Positions 57,575 through 64,000 of a stretch of 64,000 nucleotides of DNA are shown here, piece after piece. Within the stretch, counting starts at the first letter, position 1, and each line of letters opens with the position of its first letter. The notes beneath the pieces are model-generated. The model made no database searches. It was not told where the DNA came from and worked only from the letters and a program-made list of their open reading frames with translations. A program made the translations under genes and the position numbers. The stretch is from Stenotrophomonas sp. YIM B06876 (lineage in GTDB: Bacteria; Pseudomonadota; Gammaproteobacteria; Xanthomonadales; Xanthomonadaceae): assembly GCF_030711595.1 (NCBI RefSeq), contig NZ_JAUJUJ010000004.1, forward strand, positions 43,662 to 107,661, given 5' to 3'.

Positions 57575-59365
57575 TCAGTAGACGCGCGGCTTCGGCGGGA
57601 CCACGTCCACGTCCTTGGTCAACGTGTACATGTGCACCGGACGGTAGTCGAAGCTGCACTTGCCCTTGTCATCGACGGTCACCAGCGTGTGCTTCTGCCA
57701 GTTGACGTCATCGCGCTCCGGATAGTCCTCGTGCGCATGCGCGCCACGGCTTTCCTTGCGCTGTTCGGCCGAGTTGATGGTCGCCACCGCGTTGAGCAGC
57801 AGGTTGTTCAACTCGTAGGTTTCGATCAGGTCCGAATTCCACACCAGCGAACGGTCGGAGACCTTGACGTCCTGGAACGAATCGAACACTTCGGCCATCT
57901 TCTGGCAGCCCTCAGCCAGCGTCTTGCTGGTGCGGAACACGGCGGCGTCGGCCTGCATCGTGCGCTGCATGCGGTCGCGGATGACCGAGGTCGCGGTGTC
58001 ACCATCAGCGTGGCGCAGCTTGTCCAGCAGGCCCAGCGCCTTGTCGCAGGCGTCGGACGGCAGCAGCTTGTGCGGCGCGCCCGATTTGATCGTGGCGGCA
58101 CAGCGGTTGGCCACCGCACGGCCGAACACGACCAGGTCGAGCAGCGAGTTGGAGCCCAGGCGGTTGGCGCCGTGCACCGACACGCAGGCCGCTTCACCTA
58201 TCGCGTACAGGCCCGGCACCACGGCATCGTTGTTGTCGCCGACCTTGCGCACCACTTCGCCGTGGTAGTTGGTCGGGATGCCGCCCATGTTGTAGTGCAC
58301 GGTCGGAATGACCGGGATCGGCTGCTTGTGCACGTCCACGCCAGCAAAGATGCGCGCGCTTTCGGCAATGCCCGGCAGCTTCTCGTCGATCACGCCCGGC
58401 CCCAGGTGGGTCAGGTCGAGCAGGATGTGGTCCTTGTGCTCGCCGACGCCACGGCCTTCGCGGATCTCGATGGTCATCGAACGCGACACCACGTCGCGCG
58501 AGGCCAGATCCTTGTAGTGCGGTGCGTAGCGCTCCATGAAGCGCTCGCCATTGCTGTTGCGCAGGATGCCGCCCTCGCCCCGCACCCCTTCGGTGATCAG
58601 GCAGCCGGCGCCATAGATGCCGGTCGGGTGGAACTGCACGAACTCCATGTCCTGCAGCGGCAGGCCGGCACGGGCGACCAGACCACCGCCGTCGCCGGTG
58701 CAGGTATGGGCCGAGGTGGCACTGAAGTAGGCGCGGCCGTAGCCGCCGGTGGCCAGCACCACACCGTGCGAACGGAACAGGTGCAGGGTGCCTTCGGCCA
58801 TGTCCAGCGCGAGCACGCCGCGGCAGACGCCTTCCTCGTCCATGATCAGGTCGAGCGCGAAATACTCGATCATGAAACGCGCGTTGTGCGCCAGCGACTG
58901 CTGGTACAGCGTGTGCAGCATGGCGTGGCCGGTACGGTCGGCGGCGGCGCAGGTCCGCTGCGCGGACGGACCTTCACCGTACTTGGTGGTCATGCCGCCA
59001 AACGGGCGCTGGTAGATCTTGCCGTCTTCGGTGCGCGAGAACGGAACGCCGTAGTGCTCCAGCTCGATGATGGCCGGAATCGCTTCGCGGCACATGTACT
59101 CGATGGCGTCCTGGTCACCCAGCCAATCCGAACCCTTGATGGTGTCGTAGAAGTGGTAGCGCCAGTCGTCTTCGCCCATGTTGCCGAGCGCGGCGGAAAT
59201 GCCACCCTGCGCGGCCACGGTGTGCGAACGGGTCGGAAAGACCTTGGTAATGCAGACGGTCTGCAGGCCCTTTTCGGCAAGGCCGAAGGTCGCGCGCAGA
59301 CCGGCACCACCGGCGCCGACGACGACCATGTCGCATTTGTGTTCAGTGATCTTGTAGGCGGACAT
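57575..59365 (-). CDS. sdhA: Succinate dehydrogenase flavoprotein subunit
   Basis: Oxidises succinate to fumarate; 596 residues. FAD-binding loop [11 protein letters not shown], the flavinylation histidine in [11 protein letters not shown], the active-site blocks [15 protein letters not shown] and [14 protein letters not shown], and [18 protein letters not shown] near the C-terminal third. It is coupled to the flavinylation factors encoded at both ends of the operon (SdhE and the SDHAF4-like gene). Confidence 0.97.
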   Translation of the reverse strand: MSAYKITEHKCDMVVVGAGGAGLRATFGLAEKGLQTVCITKVFPTRSHTVAAQGGISAALGNMGEDDWRYHFYDTIKGSDWLGDQDAIEYMCREAIPAIIELEHYGVPFSRTEDGKIYQRPFGGMTTKYGEGPSAQRTCAAADRTGHAMLHTLYQQSLAHNARFMIEYFALDLIMDEEGVCRGVLALDMAEGTLHLFRSHGVVLATGGYGRAYFSATSAHTCTGDGGGLVARAGLPLQDMEFVQFHPTGIYGAGCLITEGVRGEGGILRNSNGERFMERYAPHYKDLASRDVVSRSMTIEIREGRGVGEHKDHILLDLTHLGPGVIDEKLPGIAESARIFAGVDVHKQPIPVIPTVHYNMGGIPTNYHGEVVRKVGDNNDAVVPGLYAIGEAACVSVHGANRLGSNSLLDLVVFGRAVANRCAATIKSGAPHKLLPSDACDKALGLLDKLRHADGDTATSVIRDRMQRTMQADAAVFRTSKTLAEGCQKMAEVFDSFQDVKVSDRSLVWNSDLIETYELNNLLLNAVATINSAEQRKESRGAHAHEDYPERDDVNWQKHTLVTVDDKGKCSFDYRPVHMYTLTKDVDVVPPKPRVY

Positions 59366-59369
59366 CTAA

Positions 59370-59753
59370 TCAGTTCCCTAACGCGATGCGGGCGACCGCA
59401 AAGATGCTGACGATCGCGCCGACCACGGCGACGAACTTCACCGTGGTCTGCAGCGCCAGAGCCAGCAGCGAGTTGTGGATGTAGTCTTCCAGCACGATCT
59501 GCAGGCCGAGCTGGGCGTGCCAGAACATGGCCACCAGGAAGCCGACCAGCAGCATTGCATTCCACGGCTTGGCCACCGCTTCGGTGGCGCTCACGTAGTC
59601 GGCGCCGATCAGGCCCAGCACAAACACCAGGAACCAGATGGCCAGGAAGACCAGCGCCGTGGCGGTCAGGCGCTGGTGGACGAAATGCTCGGTACCGGAC
59701 TTGGCGCTGCCCAGTCCACGCGCATTCTTGAGCGGAGTGCGGTAACGGCTCAT
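59370..59753 (-). CDS. sdhD: Succinate dehydrogenase membrane anchor SdhD
   Basis: A 127-residue anchor with three helices. GTEHFVHQRLTATALVFLAIW, cited for the HQR core, and MFWHAQLGLQIVLEDYIH, with the likely heme-ligand His region, are family features. ATG at 59753 overlaps the sdhC stop by four bases. Confidence 0.95.
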   Translation of the reverse strand: MSRYRTPLKNARGLGSAKSGTEHFVHQRLTATALVFLAIWFLVFVLGLIGADYVSATEAVAKPWNAMLLVGFLVAMFWHAQLGLQIVLEDYIHNSLLALALQTTVKFVAVVGAIVSIFAVARIALGN

Positions 59754-60142
59754 ACGCCACCTCCCAGACAGACATACACCCAGATCGCCGCGGTGATCAG
59801 CAGGCTGCCGATGACCGACATCCAGCTGCTGCGGATGAAAACGGGAATGCTGAAGCCGATCGCGAAGTCCTGCACGATGTGGCGGATGCCGTTGCACAGG
59901 TGATAGGCGAACGCCCAGCTCCAGGCAAACAGGAACAGCTGGCCATACCAGGCCCCGGCATGGCCGGTGAAGCAGTTCCAGGATTCGGGGCCCATCATCA
60001 GGGCGAGCAGGCCGCCGGCGATGATCAAGGCTCCAACAGACAGGAAGATGCCGGTGGCTCGATGCAGGATCGAGGTGGCCATCTGGATCTGCCAGCGATA
60101 CACCTGAAGGTGCGGGGAAAGGGGGCGTGGTCGGGTCGCCAT
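59750..60142 (-). CDS. sdhC: Succinate dehydrogenase cytochrome b556 subunit SdhC
   Basis: A 130-residue anchor with three helices that binds quinone and heme b with SdhD. It opens RPRPLSPHLQVYRW, followed by the SILHRATG signature; HLCNGIRHIVQD holds the candidate heme-ligand histidine. It starts the conserved sdhCDAB order. Confidence 0.96.
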   Translation of the reverse strand: MATRPRPLSPHLQVYRWQIQMATSILHRATGIFLSVGALIIAGGLLALMMGPESWNCFTGHAGAWYGQLFLFAWSWAFAYHLCNGIRHIVQDFAIGFSIPVFIRSSWMSVIGSLLITAAIWVYVCLGGGV

Positions 60143-60198
60143 TTGCTGCGCTCGTTTTCTCGGCTGGGCGGCGTGGGGCCGCGTTGGCTCAATGCTGA

Positions 60199-60372
60199 TC
60201 AGAAATCGATGCAGCGTCCATTTTTCTCCCAGTCACCATATCGCACCGGATCAAGTCCGCCGCGACCACCGATTTCCTCGGGCACCGGCGGCGGCTCGGG
60301 ACGTGGAGATGTCGCGGGTGCCAGCGGCGCTTCAGTTTCGGAATCTGGAGAGGGGGTTGTTTGGCCTATCAT
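60199..60372 (-). CDS. SDHAF4-like (DUF1674) assembly factor
   Basis: A 57-residue protein with an acidic, Pro-rich first half and the C-terminal motif DPVRYGDWEKNGRCIDF. This is the DUF1674 signature, shared with eukaryotic SDHAF4/Sdh8, which shields flavinylated SdhA before assembly. It lies 56 bases upstream of sdhC in the same direction, which fits. The Cys in GRCIDF is unusual (Ala in many members). ATG at 60372 is preferred to a TTG at 60393. Only 39 bases separate it from divergent ygfZ. Confidence 0.85.
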   Translation of the reverse strand: MIGQTTPSPDSETEAPLAPATSPRPEPPPVPEEIGGRGGLDPVRYGDWEKNGRCIDF

Positions 60373-60411
60373 TGTCGGTCTCGCAACGCACAAATTTTAG
60401 TCCCCGTTCAC

Positions 60412-61281
60412 GTGTCTGACAACCTGCCATCCCCATTCAGTGGCTTTTGCACGCTGGCCACCTCGCAAGTCGTCGCCCTTTCCGGCGCCGACGCCCTCGC
60501 CTTTGCCCAGGCCCAATTCGCCAGCGACATCCTCGCGCTGGCCGATGGCCACTGGCAATGGAGCACCTGGCTGTCCGCCAAAGGCCGCGTCCTCAGTGTT
60601 TTCCAGCTGTTGCGGCTCGATGCGCGGAACCTGCTGCTGTTGCACCACGATGGTGACGCCGTGGCGGTGGTCGAGCAGCTGCGCCGGTTCGTGTTCCGCC
60701 GCAAGCTCAGCATCAGCCTTGACGAGGAACGGGCGGTGACGGCGGGCATGTGCGCGCCGCGACAGGCCCACGCTGCGCGCATTGCGCAGCTGGACGATGC
60801 AACGCTGGAGCTGGATGTGGGCGCAGCGGTGATGCCGCGCACAGTGCGCGTCGTTTGCCGCGCCGTGACGGACCTCCCCCACGATGGCGACAGCGATCAG
60901 GCGCTGGCCTGGCGTCAATCCGATCTGCGTTACGGCCTGCCGCGGCTGGACCCCTCGCAGAGCGGGCAGTGGACGCCGCAGCAACTGGGGCTGGACCGGC
61001 TGGCCGCTTACAGCGTCAGGAAAGGCTGCTATCCCGGCCAGGAAATCGTCGCCCGCACCCATTTCCTGGGCAAGGCCAAACGCTCGCTGCAGCTGTTGCA
61101 GACCTGCGGCAGCGCTGTTGCCGGCACCGCGGTGACCCAGCACGGCGTCACCGTAGGCACCGTCGCCAGCAGCGCCGGTGCACTGGCGCTTGCCGTATTG
61201 CCGCTGGAACTGGAAGGAACCGTGGAAGTCGATGGCCACCCCGCCCCGGCCATCGCGCTGCTGGACGGACTGGCGCGCTGA
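60412..61281 (+). CDS. ygfZ: Folate-binding Fe-S cluster protein YgfZ
   Basis: A 289-residue member of the GcvT-like family that uses tetrahydrofolate to support 4Fe-4S enzymes such as MiaB. The signature K-G-C-Y-x-G-Q-E is present as KGCYPGQEIVARTHF with the redox Cys. The likely start is GTG at 60412, as conserved sequence begins FCTLATSQVVALSGADAL shortly after. It is divergent from the sdh genes and ends six bases from the convergent ATPase gene. Confidence 0.92.
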   Translation: MSDNLPSPFSGFCTLATSQVVALSGADALAFAQAQFASDILALADGHWQWSTWLSAKGRVLSVFQLLRLDARNLLLLHHDGDAVAVVEQLRRFVFRRKLSISLDEERAVTAGMCAPRQAHAARIAQLDDATLELDVGAAVMPRTVRVVCRAVTDLPHDGDSDQALAWRQSDLRYGLPRLDPSQSGQWTPQQLGLDRLAAYSVRKGCYPGQEIVARTHFLGKAKRSLQLLQTCGSAVAGTAVTQHGVTVGTVASSAGALALAVLPLELEGTVEVDGHPAPAIALLDGLAR

Positions 61282-61287
61282 TCAACC

Positions 61288-62376
61288 CTAACCGCTGGCC
61301 ACCAGCAGGCGGTCACCGGAATCGGCAGCAAAAAAATGCAGCGCCGGCGGATGCACCGCCACCTCGATCTGCTGGCCGATAGCCGGCAACACCTGCGGCG
61401 CGACCCGCATCACCAGCGGCTGCTCCTGGCAGTGCATGTTGACGAAGATCTCGTTGCCGACCGGCTCGATCCCTTCCACCTGCGCGGCAAACCCGGCACC
61501 GGGCTGCAGATGTTCGGGGCGCACCCCGACCACCAGCTCATGCCCCAACCACGTCTGCTCCACCGCGGCGGCTCCCAGCGGAATGACCCGGCCCTCACCC
61601 TGGTCCAGCACCACCTGGCCGGCGCCCTCGCGCCGCAACACACCGCGCAGGAAATTCATCGCCGGGCTACCGAGGAACCCGGCGACAAACAGATTGGCCG
61701 GATGCTGGTACAGCGCCATCGGCGTATCGATCTGCTGCACCACCCCGTCGTTGAGCACCACGATGCGCTGGCCCAGCGTCATCGCTTCGACCTGGTCATG
61801 GGTCACATAGATCATCGTGGTGCCGAGCTTGCGGTGCAGCTGCGCGATCTCGGTGCGCACCGAGTGCCGCAGTTTGGCATCCAGGTTGGACAGCGGCTCA
61901 TCCAGCAGGAACACCGCCGGCTCGCGCACCAGCGCCCGGCCGAGCGCGACCCGCTGCCGCTGCCCACCCGACATGGCTCGCGGCAATGTATCGAGCAACG
62001 GCGTCAGCCCCAGGGTCTCGGCGGCCGCGGCCACCCGCTGCCTGACCGTGGCCTTGTCGAAACCGCGCAACTTCAATCCGAAGGCCAGGTTCTCCGCCAC
62101 GGTCATGTGCGGGTACAGCGCATAGTTCTGGAACACCATGGCGATATCGCGATCCTTCGGCGCGACGTCGTTGAGCACGCGTCCGTCAATCGTCAACGTG
62201 CCGCCGCTGATGTCTTCCAGCCCCGCCACCATCCGCAACAGGGTCGACTTGCCACAGCCGGACGGCCCCACCAGCACCAGCAGCTCGCCGTCACCGGTCT
62301 CGAAGCTGGCATCGCGCACCGCGACCTGGCCGTTGTCATAGACCTTGCGCACATTGTCGAACCGCACTTTCGCCAT
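61288..62376 (-). CDS. ugpC: Carbohydrate ABC transporter ATPase (MalK/UgpC type)
   Basis: A 362-residue ATPase with Walker A GPSGCGKST, signature MSGGQRQRVALGRAL, Walker B VFLLDEPLSNLDAKLR and VTHDQVEAM. A C-terminal TOBE/MalK-type regulatory domain (VGVRPEHLQPG) energises sugar or glycerol-phosphate import. No permease or binding protein is adjacent, so it may serve several importers. ATG at 62376 (MAKVRF) is six bases after GAGGTGG; an ATG three bases earlier is possible. It is divergent from zwf. Confidence 0.93.
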   Translation of the reverse strand: MAKVRFDNVRKVYDNGQVAVRDASFETGDGELLVLVGPSGCGKSTLLRMVAGLEDISGGTLTIDGRVLNDVAPKDRDIAMVFQNYALYPHMTVAENLAFGLKLRGFDKATVRQRVAAAAETLGLTPLLDTLPRAMSGGQRQRVALGRALVREPAVFLLDEPLSNLDAKLRHSVRTEIAQLHRKLGTTMIYVTHDQVEAMTLGQRIVVLNDGVVQQIDTPMALYQHPANLFVAGFLGSPAMNFLRGVLRREGAGQVVLDQGEGRVIPLGAAAVEQTWLGHELVVGVRPEHLQPGAGFAAQVEGIEPVGNEIFVNMHCQEQPLVMRVAPQVLPAIGQQIEVAVHPPALHFFAADSGDRLLVASG

Positions 62377-62485
62377 CATCCACCTCGTCGCCTTGCCATT
62401 GCCGCACCGCCCCATGTCGCCAGCGGCAGGTCGAACGCGGCAGCCCGGAAGCGAGCTGCGCCATATCGATACAGTAGAAACATCT

Positions 62486-62511
62486 TGCCATGCACAGGTT
62501 TTCACATGGCA
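62486..62511. promoter_or_regulatory. Inverted repeat in the ugpC/zwf spacer
   Basis: TGCCATG (62486-62492) and CATGGCA (62505-62511): perfect seven-base arms 12 bases apart. Regulator unknown. Confidence 0.4.
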
Positions 62512-62720
62512 CCATCAGACTGACGGCATCGGCGCGCGATCACCCACCCGTTGCCGGCAACATCCACTGCCGGCAGATCCGGCCCCGAGAGAATGACGAG
62601 TCCCACCCGCCCGTCAGGGATCGAGCGCGCAGGTTGGCGTCCGGACGAGGGAAGCGGGCCAATGAATCCAGGCCCGTGGTCGCCCCCTGGAAAGCTCCCG
62701 ATATCACTGGAAAAGGCGAT

Positions 62721-62734
62721 TGATAACGATGTCA
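62721..62734. promoter_or_regulatory. LacI-family operator-like site before zwf
   Basis: TGATAACGATGTCA has the T-G-A...central C-G...T-C-A layout of LacI-family operators (5 of 7 positions symmetric). It ends 21 bases before the zwf ATG, a roadblock position. Confidence 0.4.
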
Positions 62735-62755
62735 CCAGTACCTGAAACTAGAATC

Positions 62756-64000
62756 ATGCACGACACCCTGCTTCTGTTTGGCGCCACCGGCGACCTGGCC
62801 CAGCGCTACCTGTTCCCCTCCCTGCTGCGACTGCTGGGGGATGGCCTGCTGCCCGAAGATTTCCGCATCCGTGCGCTGGCCCTGTCGGCGCATGACACCG
62901 CCAGCTTCCACGAGATTCTGCGCCCGCGCCTGCAACAGGCAATGCCACAGGCCACGCTGGACGACATCGACGCCCTGCTGCAGCGGCTGGACTACCGCGC
63001 GGTGGATCTGCGCAACCCCGAAACGGTGGCCGAAGCGGTCAGCGACCTGGCCCCGCGCCGTTGCGTGAGCTACCTGGCCATTCCGCCAGGCCTGTATATC
63101 TCAACCTGCCAGGGCCTTGCCCTGGGGGGGGCACTGGAAGCACCGAACCGGCTCATGCTGGAAAAGCCGATCGGCTCGGACTCGGACAGCGCCGCGGAAA
63201 TCCTGCACGCCATTGCCACGCTGATCGACGAGGACCGCGTGTTCCGCCTCGATCACTACCTGGGCAAGGCGCCGGTGCAGAACCTGATGGCGCTGCGCTT
63301 CGGCAACACCCTGCTGGAGGCGGTGTGGAACCGCAACCACATCGAATCGGTGCACATCCTGGTGGCCGAAAGCGAAGGCGTGGATGGCCGCGACGCCTAC
63401 TACTCGCGCTCCGGTGCCCTGCGCGACATGGTGCAGAGCCATATCCTGCAGCTGTTGTGCCTGGTGGCAATGGAGCCGCCGTCATCGATGGAGGCCGACC
63501 GTATCCGCGATGAAAAGGTCAAGGTGCTGCGTGCGCTGCGTCCACTCGATGCCGAACATGCCGCGCGTGACAGCGTGCGTGGCCGCTACACCGCCGGCCG
63601 CATCGACGGCCAGCCGGCACAGGCCTACCAGCCGCCGGAAGGCAGCGAGGCGGAAACCTTCGTCGGTGTCACCGCCCATATCGACAACTGGCGCTGGGCC
63701 GGGGTGCCGTTCCATCTGGTCACCGGCAAGCGGCTGGGCGAGCGCACCAGCCGGGTGGTGGTCACGCTCAAGCCGGTGACCCACTGGCTGTTCGAGCGCC
63801 CCGACCGCCACCACGCCACGCCCAACCGGCTGACCTTCCAGTTGCAACCGCAGGAGAATATCCAGCTCGGGCTGATGAGTTCGCTCGCCGGTCCGGAATG
63901 GGGCGCACTGGAACTGCGGCCGCTGGAACTGGAACTGTCGGTGCCGACCGGACTGTATCGCCGCATCGCCTACGAACGCCTGTTGCTGGACGTTCTCAAC
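62756..64000 (+). CDS. zwf: Glucose-6-phosphate dehydrogenase (3' truncated by window edge)
   Basis: First enzyme of the oxidative pentose phosphate and Entner-Doudoroff routes. The first 415 codons are visible and open to the right edge; the family length is about 480. NADP loop FGATGDLAQRYLFPSL, LEKPIGSDS, and the active-site block RLDHYLGKAPVQNL (near residue 165) are typical. The reading frame was checked through the seven-G run at 63124-63130 and is intact. ATG at 62756 gives MHDTLLLFGATGD. It is divergent from the ugpC-type gene. Confidence 0.95.
   Translation, partial: MHDTLLLFGATGDLAQRYLFPSLLRLLGDGLLPEDFRIRALALSAHDTASFHEILRPRLQQAMPQATLDDIDALLQRLDYRAVDLRNPETVAEAVSDLAPRRCVSYLAIPPGLYISTCQGLALGGALEAPNRLMLEKPIGSDSDSAAEILHAIATLIDEDRVFRLDHYLGKAPVQNLMALRFGNTLLEAVWNRNHIESVHILVAESEGVDGRDAYYSRSGALRDMVQSHILQLLCLVAMEPPSSMEADRIRDEKVKVLRALRPLDAEHAARDSVRGRYTAGRIDGQPAQAYQPPEGSEAETFVGVTAHIDNWRWAGVPFHLVTGKRLGERTSRVVVTLKPVTHWLFERPDRHHATPNRLTFQLQPQENIQLGLMSSLAGPEWGALELRPLELELSVPTGLYRRIAYERLLLDVLN

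Larger units (their letters stand above)
62377..62755. other. Divergent ugpC/zwf control region
   Basis: About 380 bases without a gene between divergent genes. It holds two candidate operators, listed separately, and otherwise unremarkable sequence. Confidence 0.5.

Noticed and set aside
63101..63140. Possible frameshift in zwf at the G-run, because shorter frames appear here
   Set aside because: Reading codon by codon from the ATG at 62756, the glucose-6-phosphate dehydrogenase frame continues unbroken through the run to the window end.

Overview
The window is a GC-rich (mid-60s percent by eye) stretch of a gammaproteobacterial chromosome. The gene set points to Xanthomonadaceae, with a Stenotrophomonas- or Xanthomonas-like genome the best guess. 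The main pointers are a FimX-type degenerate GGDEF/EAL protein, FabV as enoyl reductase, a YeiH/YeiE pair, a DUF6491-type lipoprotein and a GTAG...CTAC REP-type repeat. Nearly everything is core or housekeeping. I see no prophage, insertion sequence, CRISPR array, tRNA or rRNA. Both ends cut genes: pldA at the left and zwf at the right.

Layout. 1-1.4 kb: end of pldA, arsC and a small unknown gene, joined by overlapping stop/start codons. 1.5-10 kb: class I fumarase, a TRIC-type channel, an ABC exporter, ferredoxin-NADP reductase behind a Fur-like dyad, glutathione peroxidase and an exported M3 peptidase. 10-16 kb: cfa with a lipoprotein gene, a small GNAT, a 52-residue ORF behind a strong sigma-54 promoter match, a rhomboid/peptide transporter pair, and a secreted EEP-fold protein that lacks its catalytic residues. 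16-26.5 kb: sodA, a barnase/barstar pair, uup, a divergent LysR/yeiH pair, dbpA, apt-selO and a GST. 26.6-34 kb: a cold-shock gene with a long leader, yaiI, an RluA-type pseudouridine synthase, yaeQ, an HI0933-type flavoprotein, fimX and fabV.

34-40 kb is the classical queA-tgt-yajC-secD-secF block on the minus strand: tRNA queuosine synthesis followed by the SecDF-YajC translocase. At 40 kb an Lrp/AsnC regulator is divergent from a class III aminotransferase of unknown substrate; the space between them holds two strong dyads, one of which would mask the aminotransferase ribosome binding site in RNA. Then come upp, psiF, an MBL hydrolase, and a minus-strand run rsmD-coaD-lipoprotein-ferredoxin-ggt. 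48-53.5 kb (plus): htpG, a decayed flagellar-rod-like reading frame, ftsY, a REP doublet, mutY and yggX.

53.5-60.4 kb is a long minus-strand run that reads sdhAF4-like, sdhC, sdhD, sdhA, sdhB, sdhE, ygfX-like, lolC/E, lolD. It puts succinate dehydrogenase next to two candidate flavinylation/assembly factors. The window ends with ygfZ, a MalK/UgpC-type ATPase and the start of zwf; the last two are divergent and share a spacer with two candidate operators. The least explained items are the sigma-54-linked small ORF, the aminotransferase leader, the degenerate EEP protein and the broken flagellar-like ORF.
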